This document shows positions 1-8,900 of a DNA stretch of 64,000 nucleotides, one piece after another. The stretch covers positions 1-64,000 of the forward strand of contig CANQWQ010000003.1 of NCBI GenBank assembly GCA_947627595.1. The letters run 5' to 3'. The first letter of the stretch is position 1; every line of letters starts with the position of its first letter. The DNA comes from an uncultured Clostridia bacterium (lineage in GTDB: Bacteria > Bacillota > Clostridia > TANB77 > CAG-508). The notes beneath the pieces were generated by a model. The model saw only the letters and a program-made list of their open reading frames with translations. It was not told the DNA's origin and did not search any database. A program made the position numbers and the translations under genes.

Positions 1-336
1 TTAACAGTAGTTGAATTATCAGAATTAGTTAAAGGAATTGAAGAAAAATATGGAGTTACTGCAGCAGCAGTTGCAGCACCAGCAGCAGGAGCAGCTGCAG
101 CAGGAGATGCTGGAGCAGCTGAAAAATCAGAATACAATGTTGTATTAAAAGATGCTGGAGCAGCTAAATTACAAGTAATCAAAGTTGTTAAAGAATTAAC
201 AGGTTTAGGATTAAAAGAAGCTAAAGAATTAGTTGATGGAGCTCCAAAAACTGTTAAAGAAAATGCACCAAAAGCTGAAGCAGAAGAATTACAAGCTAAA
301 TTAACTGAAGCTGGCGCAGTAGTAGAATTACAATAA
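1..336 (+). CDS. rplL: 50S ribosomal protein L7/L12, C-terminal part (5' end outside window)
   Basis: The first 111 codons visible encode the end of the N-terminal dimerisation helix, the Ala/Pro/Gly-rich hinge (about residues 20-40 of the visible part) and the whole C-terminal domain with the conserved [14 protein letters not shown] segment. L7/L12 forms the ribosomal stalk that recruits translation GTPases. Usual length is about 120-125 residues, so only some ten N-terminal residues are missing. The last 23 bases including the stop are repeated downstream (see repeat). The gene presumably ends a rplJ-rplL unit that starts outside the window. Confidence 0.97.
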   Translation, partial: LTVVELSELVKGIEEKYGVTAAAVAAPAAGAAAAGDAGAAEKSEYNVVLKDAGAAKLQVIKVVKELTGLGLKEAKELVDGAPKTVKENAPKAEAEELQAKLTEAGAVVELQ

Positions 337-436
337 TTTTGATAAAGCTTGCTTTGATCAAAATTATTATAATTCGGAGACAAGCAATGGGTTCGACGAA
401 GTCGAACACTAGAGCAGTAGTAGAATTACAATAATT
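316..436. repeat. 23-bp direct repeat of the rplL 3' end bracketing a 75-bp segment (att-like footprint)
   Basis: Bases 316-338 (last codons and stop of rplL) recur exactly at 414-436. Between them lie a hairpin (335-365) and a short hairpin with GTTCGAC/GTCGAAC arms near 391-407. A gene 3' end duplicated so that the gene stays intact is the pattern left by site-specific integrases, and the rplL 3' end is a known integration site of conjugative elements in streptococci. No integrase is present, so this is at most a remnant or empty site. A tandem duplication artefact is the alternative. Confidence 0.55.
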
Positions 437-452
437 CACAATTTTATATAAA

Positions 453-489
453 ATAAAGTTTTTGACTTTGTCAAGAACTTTATTTTTTT
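453..489 (+). terminator. Rho-independent terminator of the rplL unit
   Basis: A near-perfect 14-bp stem (453-466 with 470-483, loop TTT) is followed directly by a T run. It lies downstream of the second copy of the rplL tail. Confidence 0.9.
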
Positions 490-570
490 GCTTATTTTTA
501 CTTGTTTTTTTTCACTATTTGATATATAGTATAATTGTATGAAAATATTTTACGAAAGAGAGAAATTTTT

Positions 571-1014
571 ATGAGATCACAAAAAGGTGTAACAATGATA
601 GGCTTAATTGTTTACGTAGCAAGCTTTCTATTGATTGCTTCAGTAATAGGCGGAGTTACGTCATTTTTTTATGGAAATTCAAAACTAATGTCACAAGAAA
701 TTTATAGTTCTGCAGATTTTAATAAATTAAATTTATATTTTATTAGAGAATCAGAAATAAAAGGAAATAGATTTAAATCTGCTTCTGAAAATACTGATGA
801 TAAAATATATTCTGTTGAATTTTCAAATGGCGATATTTTTACATGTGATCTTGATAATAAAAACTTGTATTATAATAATATTTGTATATGTCAAGACGTT
901 CAAAGCTTTGAGGTAAAAGAGCCAAAAGATCCTTCTTATGGAAAACAAGTTTTAAGCGTTAAAGTTAACTTTACTAATAGATCATATACTACTAAATATA
1001 CAATGGCACAATAG
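571..1014 (+). CDS. type IV pilin-like protein (prepilin-type N-terminus)
   Basis: 147 residues. The N-terminus is a short basic leader, then KGVTMIGLIVYV and a roughly 20-residue hydrophobic helix, which resembles the prepilin peptidase site (G followed by F/V-T-x-I-x-L). The usual Glu at +5 is Gly here, so processing is uncertain. The rest is a small globular domain with a possible Cys pair (FTCDL, NNICICQ). The ATG at 571 is chosen because it follows a purine-rich RBS (GAAAGAGAG) and because an upstream in-frame start overlaps a TATAAT box at 530-535. The next gene starts 19 bases downstream, so the two may be co-transcribed. Precise function is unknown. Confidence 0.6.
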   Translation: MRSQKGVTMIGLIVYVASFLLIASVIGGVTSFFYGNSKLMSQEIYSSADFNKLNLYFIRESEIKGNRFKSASENTDDKIYSVEFSNGDIFTCDLDNKNLYYNNICICQDVQSFEVKEPKDPSYGKQVLSVKVNFTNRSYTTKYTMAQ

Positions 1015-1033
1015 AAATTTAAGAGGTACAAAA

Positions 1034-2092
1034 GTGGAAGGAAAGATAAAAGATAAGTTCAAATTTTTTGTAAGAACTCATAGAAAAATAGGAATATTAT
1101 ATGACTCAATAAAAGGCTTTTTTGTAGCTTTAATATTACTTACATTAATTGTATTTTTTGCTTCTGCAATAATACATAATATTCTTAGAGTAGTTGAAGC
1201 ATCAAATGAATATAAAGGAAAATATAAAAAACTATATTATGCTGGCGATGGAATGATGAATATTTATACAGTTGGTGATGGCTATAGACCTGTAGTAATT
1301 CTTCCTCAAATAGGTGATTATAGCCCAGTTATGAAATATAAAGCATTAGCTGATACATTAAGTAGTCAATTTACTACCGTTATAGCAGAACCATTGGGAT
1401 ATGGTTATAGTTTATCTTCAAAAAAACCAAGAACTTCTAAAAATATAATTAAAGAATTAAGAGAAGCTTTAGATAATGCAGAAATTAATGGACCATATAT
1501 ATTGCTTACTTTTGGAGATAGTAGTTTATATGCAAATTATTATAGTCAAGAATATCCTGAAGAAGTATTAGGAATTATATCTATTAATGGATTATATTCA
1601 GAATCATTAAATGATGATTCATATAAAGATAAATATTTGCCAAACTATATTAGTAATGTAAAATTTTATTCAATGGTTTCTTTTTCAGGTTTATTTAGAT
1701 GGAAAAGCTATATTTCTCCAGCAGATTTTGATATAGATAATATGCAAAATAATAGTTCTTATGGAAAAGATGAAATAAAACTATATAGAAATAGATTAGC
1801 TAACAAATTTATAACAAAAGAAATGAAAAAAGAAGCTGAAAAAATAGAAGAAAATATGAAAGCAATTAAAGATTATAAATATCCTGAAAATTTATTAACA
1901 CTTCAGATAATGACTACAAATTATAGAGATGAATATTTAGATAGAGAAGAAAACATTACAAAACATGCTTCTAATTTAATTACAAATAAAGATTATCAAA
2001 AAATAAGAACAATTAAAGGAGATATTACAGATTACTTATATTCAAAAGATGGATTAAGGGATTTAAAAAATATAATAGGTTCTCATTTTTAA
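1034..2092 (+). CDS. membrane-anchored alpha/beta hydrolase
   Basis: 352 residues, GTG start after AAGAGG. One membrane anchor lies at about residues 25-50, followed by an alpha/beta-hydrolase core. PVVILPQIGDYSPVMKY resembles the oxyanion-loop strand, AEPLGYGYS the D-x-x-GxGxS-like turn, and TFGDSSLYA the nucleophile elbow with Ser about 163 (GDSS in place of the usual GHSxG). The distal catalytic acid and His are not clear. Probably a cell-surface esterase or lipase-like enzyme. Substrate is unknown. Confidence 0.65.
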   Translation: MEGKIKDKFKFFVRTHRKIGILYDSIKGFFVALILLTLIVFFASAIIHNILRVVEASNEYKGKYKKLYYAGDGMMNIYTVGDGYRPVVILPQIGDYSPVMKYKALADTLSSQFTTVIAEPLGYGYSLSSKKPRTSKNIIKELREALDNAEINGPYILLTFGDSSLYANYYSQEYPEEVLGIISINGLYSESLNDDSYKDKYLPNYISNVKFYSMVSFSGLFRWKSYISPADFDIDNMQNNSSYGKDEIKLYRNRLANKFITKEMKKEAEKIEENMKAIKDYKYPENLLTLQIMTTNYRDEYLDREENITKHASNLITNKDYQKIRTIKGDITDYLYSKDGLRDLKNIIGSHF

Positions 2093-2107
2093 TAATAAAA
2101 TATAAAC

Positions 2108-2136
2108 AAGCTCTAAGATTGCCTTAGAGCTTTATT
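2108..2136 (+). terminator. terminator after the hydrolase gene
   Basis: 10-bp stem AAGCTCTAAG / CTTAGAGCTT with a 5-nt loop, followed by TTATT. It ends just before the promoter of the GC-rich insertion. Confidence 0.8.
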
Positions 2137-2137
2137 G

Positions 2138-2166
2138 TTGCACAAAATATTCGGATATGATATAAT
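2138..2166 (+). promoter_or_regulatory. sigma-A-type promoter of GC-rich cassette 1
   Basis: TTGCAC (2138-2143), 17-bp spacer, TATAAT (2161-2166). The -35 box follows the native terminator T run almost immediately. This and the hairpin below mark the insertion as its own transcription unit. Confidence 0.8.
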
Positions 2167-2172
2167 TAATTT

Positions 2173-2195
2173 GTATGTCGCTGACGCGAACATAC
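2173..2195 (+). promoter_or_regulatory. 5'-terminal leader hairpin with UGAC loop, cassette 1
   Basis: GTATGT (2173-2178) pairs with ACATAC (2190-2195), and CGC (2179-2181) with GCG (2186-2188). One A is bulged on the 3' side and the loop is TGAC (2182-2185). It begins at the expected transcription start. The same architecture occurs in cassette 2. Confidence 0.65.
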
Positions 2196-2247
2196 GAACA
2201 CAATTCTGCTCCATAATGTGGGGCACGACAGAAAAGGAGAAATTAAA

Positions 2248-3099
2248 ATGGAAAAAACATTCAAGCGGTTGATGATTTCCTTCATTATCATCAACCTAAT
2301 CGTGGGTGGCGCGTTCCATACGCATACCGCCCCCGACGACGGCGAGAAGGACACCTTCGAGAGCATTAGCCAGCAGGCAGATGCCTCCCGGACACCGCTT
2401 GAAATAGCGGGAGATGGCGGAATCGTAATTAGCACGACACCAACGGAAACAGAGGCAATTACGGAAGTAATTGACCATACTGAGTCCACCACTGAGCCTA
2501 CTGAAACTCTTGAGCCTCAGGAAATAGAAGTTGTCGTAGAAGAGAAGCCGAAATATGCGACTCTTTCTGAGATTACTTCGGAATCGTCGACTGAGGACTG
2601 CATTAGAGCAATCATGCAGTATCTTATCGACAACGGATATACCACTGAAGCAGCTGCTGGAGTTGTTGGTAACATCGCAGTTGAATCATCTTTTCATCCG
2701 GAAACTGTGGGGTATCAGGAGGACTACTATGGACTCTGCCAATGGAATACTACCTACGGCGGAGGATACTGGTGGGACATGATTAGGGATTGGCTTTCGG
2801 ACAACGGATTTGGCGAGTATTCGTTCGAAGGCCAAGTAAGGGCAATTATTGAATGCCCTGAAAAGAAATGTTTTGCAGAATGGTGCCAGGAAGAGATGAC
2901 GAACCTGACCAACATTGACCAGGCTACTGAACTCTTCACGGTCTATTATGAATGCTGTATCGGTGGAGAAGACAGAACGCAGTATTATGCTAAAGGTACT
3001 TGTTACCAGGACCTTAATCTCCGCAAGAGTGAGGCAAAAATCGCGTACGAAATTTTCACCAATCCTGATGCTGTTTACACCGGCCAAAAACCTCGCTAA
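2248..3099 (+). CDS. secreted lysozyme-like protein (phage tail lysozyme domain), GC-rich insertion
   Basis: 283 residues, ATG after AAGGAG; an upstream GTG has no RBS. An N-terminal signal peptide or anchor (about 8-24) is followed by a Thr/Glu-rich linker (about 40-110). The C-terminal domain (about 120-275) contains GVVGNIAVESSFHP and YYGLCQWN, typical of phage tail lysozyme (Phage_lysozyme2) domains that cleave peptidoglycan; the Glu in VESS is the likely catalytic acid. Base composition is far richer in G+C than neighbours. Two in-frame CGG codons (2266, 2389) fit as Arg, whereas in native genes CGG is a shift site. A +1 shift at the first would meet a stop at once. Probably recently acquired, likely from phage. 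Confidence 0.8.
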   Translation: MEKTFKRLMISFIIINLIVGGAFHTHTAPDDGEKDTFESISQQADASRTPLEIAGDGGIVISTTPTETEAITEVIDHTESTTEPTETLEPQEIEVVVEEKPKYATLSEITSESSTEDCIRAIMQYLIDNGYTTEAAAGVVGNIAVESSFHPETVGYQEDYYGLCQWNTTYGGGYWWDMIRDWLSDNGFGEYSFEGQVRAIIECPEKKCFAEWCQEEMTNLTNIDQATELFTVYYECCIGGEDRTQYYAKGTCYQDLNLRKSEAKIAYEIFTNPDAVYTGQKPR

Positions 3100-3102
3100 C
3101 AA

Positions 3103-3149
3103 GGTCCCTCACGTCACACACTTGTGTGGCGTGGGGGTTCTCCTTTTTT
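3103..3149 (+). terminator. terminator of cassette 1
   Basis: GC-rich stem with CACAC/GTGTG and CACG/CGTG blocks around an ACTT loop, followed by a T run at 3143-3149. Confidence 0.88.
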
Positions 3150-3207
3150 ATCATATTTGAAAAAAAGAATAATATTATTTAAGTAATATAATAATTGAGG
3201 TTACTTT

Positions 3208-4212
3208 ATGATAAATTCTTTTTATTTTTTTATCAAAAAAATCAAGAAAAATTTAGTTTCAATAATTTCTATTTTATTTATTATTTTTCTCGTAATGTAT
3301 TCAAAGGAGAATATCTTGGCTGCAAAAGAAGGACTCGATTTATGGATAAATAATGTAATTCCAAGTCTTTTTCCATTTTTTATAGCAACAGAAATATTGT
3401 GCCAAACTAATATTATAAATATTTTAGGAAAAATTTTACAAAAACCTATAAGCAAATTGTTTAATGTTCCTGGTCAAGGAGTATTTGCACTCATAATGGG
3501 TACAATTAGTGGATATCCAAGCGGGGCAAAAATTGTTTCTAATTTAAAAAAAGAAAAAATTATTACATTAGAAGAGGCAGAAAGACTGATTTCTTTTACA
3601 AATAATTCAGGTCCACTTTTTATAATTGGAACAGTTGGAGTTAGTCTTTTAAAAAATCAAAAATTGGGATATTTGCTTCTAATTTCTCATATAATTTCTT
3701 GCTTGTTTGTAGGTTTTATTTTTAGAAACTGGAAAAAGAATTTTAAAATTTCTAAAAATGAAAATAATTTTGAAAATGATAAAAATCTAGATTTTAAAGA
3801 CTTCGGAGAAATTTTAGGTGATAGTATAAGAAAATCTATCATAACAATAACAAGTATAGGCGGATTTATAATTATTTTTTCTGTTATTATTTCTATGTTA
3901 AATTCTAGTGGATTTTTTGAAACAACAGGACAAATATTTGAAAAAATAGGAATTTCTAAAAATATAGGAAATTGTGTTATTTTTGGAATTATTGAACTTA
4001 CAAATGGAGTTAAAAATATGAGTATTTTGCCATTAAATAATATTAATATTTCAATAATTTCATTTTTAATAGGTTTTGGTGGTTTATCAGTTTTATTTCA
4101 AGTTAATAGTATAATTTCAAAAGAAAATATTTCTATAAAACCTTATATTTATGGAAAGATTTTGCAAGGATTCATATCTTTTTTTATAACTTTTTTATTT
4201 TTGAATATATAA
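3208..4212 (+). CDS. ylbJ: sporulation integral membrane protein YlbJ
   Basis: 334 residues, ATG after GAGG. Polytopic membrane protein with about eight hydrophobic segments. The nucleoside-recognition (Gate) domain signature is visible as SLFPFFIATE, GTISGYPSGAK and TNNSGPLFIIGTVG. YlbJ family members are needed for spore cortex formation in Bacillus and are usually sigma-E controlled. A small hairpin follows, whose loop is shared with the promoter of the next insertion. Confidence 0.9.
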   Translation: MINSFYFFIKKIKKNLVSIISILFIIFLVMYSKENILAAKEGLDLWINNVIPSLFPFFIATEILCQTNIINILGKILQKPISKLFNVPGQGVFALIMGTISGYPSGAKIVSNLKKEKIITLEEAERLISFTNNSGPLFIIGTVGVSLLKNQKLGYLLLISHIISCLFVGFIFRNWKKNFKISKNENNFENDKNLDFKDFGEILGDSIRKSIITITSIGGFIIIFSVIISMLNSSGFFETTGQIFEKIGISKNIGNCVIFGIIELTNGVKNMSILPLNNINISIISFLIGFGGLSVLFQVNSIISKENISIKPYIYGKILQGFISFFITFLFLNI

Positions 4213-4227
4213 ATATCTCAAAAAACC

Positions 4228-4255
4228 TTGCTTTTTGAGCAAACCGTGATATAAT
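4228..4255 (+). promoter_or_regulatory. sigma-A-type promoter of GC-rich cassette 2
   Basis: TTGCTT (4228-4233), 16-bp spacer, TATAAT (4250-4255). The -35 box lies inside a CTCAAAAA/TTTTTGAG hairpin after ylbJ. Confidence 0.7.
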
Positions 4256-4262
4256 TGGACTG

Positions 4263-4289
4263 TAAATAATGGCTGACGCCTATTATTTA
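4263..4289 (+). promoter_or_regulatory. 5'-terminal leader hairpin with UGAC loop, cassette 2
   Basis: TAAATAAT (4263-4270) pairs with ATTATTTA (4282-4289), and GGC with GCC. One T is bulged on the 3' side and the loop is TGAC (4274-4277). The layout matches the cassette 1 leader (stem, 3' bulge, three GC-rich pairs, UGAC). A second small hairpin, GCTGG/CCAGC, follows at about 4296-4309. Confidence 0.65.
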
Positions 4290-4359
4290 TAGTTCGCTGG
4301 TGTTCCAGCAGACACAGTAGCTTGTTAACGTCAAATAACCAAACAAGGAGGTAGCTGAT

Positions 4360-5796
4360 ATGAAATGCGAAAGGTTTTACCTAGACCTCATGCAAGATTA
4401 TGCTGAGGTTACGGGAAACTTTCTGCTAGGGATCACAAAAATCGGAGAGCGGACGATAAAGTTTGCTACAGACTGTGGGCTTTATCAGGAAAAGGATCAT
4501 GATGAACAAAATACCTTTTTCCCGACTAACCCTGAAGAAGTTGAGTTTGTTATTCTAACTCACAATCATGTTGATCACACAGGAAGGTTAGGATACTTTG
4601 TGAGAAACGGTTTTGAAGGCAAGATTTATACAACCGAAATTACACGGAGAATCCTCGGCAGAGCGCTTTATGACAGTGCTAGGATTTTGAAAGACACAAA
4701 CACCAGAAAGCATCAAAAAGGCATTAGTTATGACGCGGAAGATGTTGAAAAGACCCTCAATCAGGTGGTAGGATGTGATTACAACAAGCCTATAAAGGTA
4801 AATGAGAACATGACACTAACATTTATCCCAAATGGGCATCTGTTGGGAGCAGCATCGGCATTGCTCCAGATTCATTGTCCTGGCCAATCAAAAGATATCA
4901 ACATTCTATTTAGTGGCGACTATAACAACAAGAACATGTTTTTCAGAGTTGCTCCTATTAGAAAGTGGATTACTGAGTTACCCATCAATATCGTCATCGA
5001 AAGCACTTACGGATACATGGATTCGTCTGAGGTTAAACATGTATTTGCTAAGAATATTCTAAAGGCGATAACTGAAGGAAAGTCAATCGTGATTCCTGTA
5101 TTTAGCCTGGGACGAGCGCAAGAGATTTTGTTCTACCTGAAAGATATGCAGAAAAAATATCCGGAAGTGTTTGATGGTGTTCCAATTTATTATGATGGAA
5201 AGCTGTCATTCTACTACACTGACATGTACTATAAGCTCCAGAAAGAAGGACTGGTTAGATTCTACAAGGATAAGCAGGATTTCATGCCTGAAAATCTTAC
5301 AAGAGTCGAAGATAGAGCCATCCGAAAAGATGTCATAAAAGATACTTCTCAGAAAATTATCGTGACAACATCTGGAATGGGGTCTTATGGACCTGCTCAA
5401 ACGTATTTGCCTGTGTTTATCGGACGGGATGATGCACTCATCCATTTTACCGGATACTGCTCAGAAGGAACGCTTGGTTACCGCTTGAAATATGCTGAAA
5501 AAGGAGAACCTGTTGAAGTTGGTGGAGCTAAGACTTTAAAAAGGGCTGATGTTGAGTTTACGAACGAGTTTAGCGCACACGCTAAAGCAGATGAGCTCAT
5601 CAAGAAGTTCTTAAAGAAGTTCAAAGATTCTCGATTCATCATGGTAAATCACGGAAAGGACGAGACGAAAGATATTTTTGCCGACAGAATTTTGGCTGAA
5701 ATCGATACTAAGTACGTCGGAATTCTGGGAAGGGAGTATTTCTATCGTATTGACAAGGACGGCTTCGTGAAGGGAATGACATCCAAGTTTCTGTAA
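4360..5796 (+). CDS. beta-CASP metallo-beta-lactamase fold RNA nuclease, GC-rich insertion
   Basis: 478 residues, ATG after AAGGAGG. Metal-binding motifs are intact: HNHVDHTG (His68, His70, Asp72, His73), NGHLLGA (His160), SGDY (Asp187), then the beta-CASP part with TSGMG, FSAHAKADEL (His407) and NHGKDET (His431). Related CPSF/YsnA-type enzymes process or degrade RNA. The monocistronic unit has its own promoter, leader and terminator, lies between ylbJ and mfd, and has much higher G+C than the flanks. Three in-frame CGG codons (4450, 4645, 5425) read as Arg. Probable horizontal acquisition; its expression is questionable if CGG shifts frame in this host. Confidence 0.88.
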   Translation: MKCERFYLDLMQDYAEVTGNFLLGITKIGERTIKFATDCGLYQEKDHDEQNTFFPTNPEEVEFVILTHNHVDHTGRLGYFVRNGFEGKIYTTEITRRILGRALYDSARILKDTNTRKHQKGISYDAEDVEKTLNQVVGCDYNKPIKVNENMTLTFIPNGHLLGAASALLQIHCPGQSKDINILFSGDYNNKNMFFRVAPIRKWITELPINIVIESTYGYMDSSEVKHVFAKNILKAITEGKSIVIPVFSLGRAQEILFYLKDMQKKYPEVFDGVPIYYDGKLSFYYTDMYYKLQKEGLVRFYKDKQDFMPENLTRVEDRAIRKDVIKDTSQKIIVTTSGMGSYGPAQTYLPVFIGRDDALIHFTGYCSEGTLGYRLKYAEKGEPVEVGGAKTLKRADVEFTNEFSAHAKADELIKKFLKKFKDSRFIMVNHGKDETKDIFADRILAEIDTKYVGILGREYFYRIDKDGFVKGMTSKFL

Positions 5797-5833
5797 ATCC
5801 CGAAAACGCGCAGAGTAATTGAAGGAAATGTGA

Positions 5834-5876
5834 GAGGAATAGCTGGTAATTTCTATGCCAGCTATTCCTCGTTTTT
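5834..5876 (+). terminator. terminator of cassette 2
   Basis: 13-bp perfect stem GAGGAATAGCTGG / CCAGCTATTCCTC, then GTTTTT. Confidence 0.92.
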
Positions 5877-5965
5877 GCCTAAATTTACTTGAAAAATAAA
5901 ATTATTTGTAATATAATATATTCCGTATTTTTTGAAAATAAAAAGATAGGAGTGATATATAAAAT

Positions 5966-8900
5966 ATGAATTCACTAACCAAAATAGTGCCTAACGTAAA
6001 GAAATATAGTGACTACTTATTTGATATAAAAAAAGGTAAAACTCCAATTATGCTATCAGGGCTTACAGACACTGGAAAGTCTCATATGGCATATAGTACA
6101 AAATTTTATACTGATAAACCAATTTGTATTGTTACTTATAATGAAATGCAAGCTAAAAAGATTAAAAAAGATTTTTCTTTTTTTGATGATCATGTTAGAA
6201 TTTTTCCAAAAAGAGATGTAGCAAATTTCGATTATATCGCTGAAAGTAAAGATGTTTTGCATGAAAGAATTAGCAATCTAAATGATATAATGGAAAAGAA
6301 AGTTCCAATAATTATAACAACTATTGAAGCTGCTATGCAGAAGATGATTTCAAAAAAAGATTTATATAAAAATTTGATAACTTTAAAAATTGGTGATGAA
6401 ATTTCAATCGACAAATTAAAAGAAATCTTAGTTTCACTTGGTTATGAAAGATATGATCTTATTGAAGGAAAAGGTCAATTTAGCATAAGAGGTGGAATTG
6501 TAGATATCGCTACTTCTAGAAAAACTGGTGTAAGACTTGAATTTTGGGGAGATGAAGTTGATTCAATCAGAAATTTCACTATTGCAACAGGAAAATCTAC
6601 AGAAAACCTAAAAGAAGTTAGACTTTATCCGGCAATGGAATTTCTTTTAAATGATAGTTTAGAAAATATTACAGAGAGAATCTTATCAAGACCATATACA
6701 ACTTCTATAAAAGAAAAAGTTTTAGAAGATGTTGAACAGATTAAAGCTGGAGATTATATAACAAAAATAGATAAATATTTTGATGATTTTTATCAAGAAA
6801 GTGAGACACTTCTAGATTATTTGGAAGATAACACAATTATCTTTTTAGATGAGATTGAAAAAATTAAATCAAGAGCTGAAAATATTTCTAGAGATAATGA
6901 ACATTTATCAAAAGATTTAATAGATAAGAATAGAGTTGTTCCTCAAACTCTAATTAAAATGGATGATTATTATTCATTTTGTGAAAAAGAAGAAAAGAAG
7001 CAAACTGTATATCTTGAAAAACAAGAAATCGGTTATGTTGATAAACAAAGTATGCATGCAAAAAGAAACGGATATAGCTTTAGCTATAGGGAGGTCAACT
7101 TTTTTCGTAGTTCAATGGATTTACTGTTTAAGGAACTACAGGAAGCAATTAAAAGAGGAAGAACAACAGTAATCCTAGGCGGAAGCCCCGACAACCTTAA
7201 AAAAATTTCAGATAGTTTAGCAGAAAATGATATTCAAAGTGATATATTAGATCAAAATGAAGAAAACTTAGCTCTAGGTAGGGTAAATATTCTACCTGGG
7301 GCTTTAAGTGCTGGTTTTGAAAATTATGATTTAAATTTATATGTTGTATCACTAGATGAGATTTTTGAAAATAAAAAAATTAGAAAAAGAGCTCCAGTTG
7401 CTTTTAAGGAAGGAGAAACTATTGTTTTTTCAGACTTAAAAGAAGGCGATTATATTGTTCATAGAACTCATGGAATTGGCCAATTTATGGGTGTAAACAC
7501 TATTAAAGCAGATGGAGTTACAAAAGATTATATAAAATTAAAATATAAAGATAATGATATTTTATATGTTCCAACAGATTCTTTAGATAATATTAGAAAA
7601 TATATAGGAAGTGAGAATGGTGCTCCAAAAGTAAATAGACTTGGATCTAAAGAATGGGAAAAGACTAAAGCAAAAGTTAAATCTAACTTAAGAGAAGTTG
7701 CTGAAGAATTAATAAAACTTTATGCAATTCGTCAAAATGCCGAAGGTTTTGCATTTTCTAAAGATACTACTTGGCAACAAGATTTTGAAAATAGTTTTCC
7801 ATATCAGGAAACAGATGACCAATTAAGATGTATTGAGGAAGTTAAAAAAGATATGGAAAAACCAAAACCTATGGATAGACTTCTTTGTGGTGATGTTGGC
7901 TATGGAAAAACCGAGGTTGCGATTAGAGCAGCTTTTAAAGCAGTTATGGATGGAAAGCAAGTTGCATATCTAGCACCTACTACAATTCTTTCTGAACAGC
8001 AATATGACAGCTTTAAAGATAGAATGAAAGATTACCCTATATCAATAGAAGTAATTAATAGATTTAGAACTAAAAAAGAACAGACAGAGATTGTTAAAAA
8101 GCTTCAATTAGGTGAGATTGATATTTTAATTGGAACTCATAGATTATTAAGTCAAGATATAAAATTTAAAAATTTAGGACTTTTAATTGTTGATGAGGAA
8201 CACAGATTTGGTGTAAAAGCTAAAGAAAAAATTAAAGAATATAAAACAAATGTTGATGTTTTAACTATGACAGCTACTCCAATTCCTAGAACACTTCATA
8301 TGTCTATTGTTGGAATGAGAGATATGTCTGTTATATATGAGCCACCACATAACAGAAAGCCAGTTCAGACTTATGTTTTAGAATATGATGAAGAAGTCGT
8401 AAAAGAGGCTATAACTAAAGAATTAGAGCGTGGCGGTCAAGTATTTTATTTATATAATCAAGTTGAAAGTATTGAAAGCAAAGCAAATAGAATTAAAAGT
8501 TTAGTTCCAGAAGCAAAGATTGCTTTTGCACATGGAAAAATGTCTGGAAATGAACTTGAAGATATTATGGAAAGCTTTGTTAAAGGTGAGATAAATGTAT
8601 TAGTTTGTACAACAATCTTAGAATCTGGAATTGATATTCCAAACGCAAATACCATAATTGTTGAAAATGCAGATAGACTGGGCTTAGCTCAACTTTATCA
8701 AATAAGAGGAAGAGTTGGACGTTCAGAAAGACAAGCATATTGCTATATTACTTATAGAAGAAGTAAAGCTTTATCAGATGTTGCAGACAAAAGACTTAAA
8801 GCAATTAAAGAATTTACTGAATTTGGTTCAGGTTTTAAAATTGCTATGAGAGACTTGGAAATTAGGGGTGCTGGCTCACTTATGGGTGAGATGCAACACG

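Noticed and set aside
391..407. tRNA gene suggested by a GGTTCGA T-arm-like sequence after rplL
   Set aside because: It is only a short GTTCGAC/GTCGAAC hairpin; no acceptor, D or anticodon arm.
2166..3160. Additional reading frames on both strands inside the GC-rich lysozyme insertion
   Set aside because: They overlap a well supported gene with signal peptide and domain, lack RBS, and are a by-product of higher G+C.
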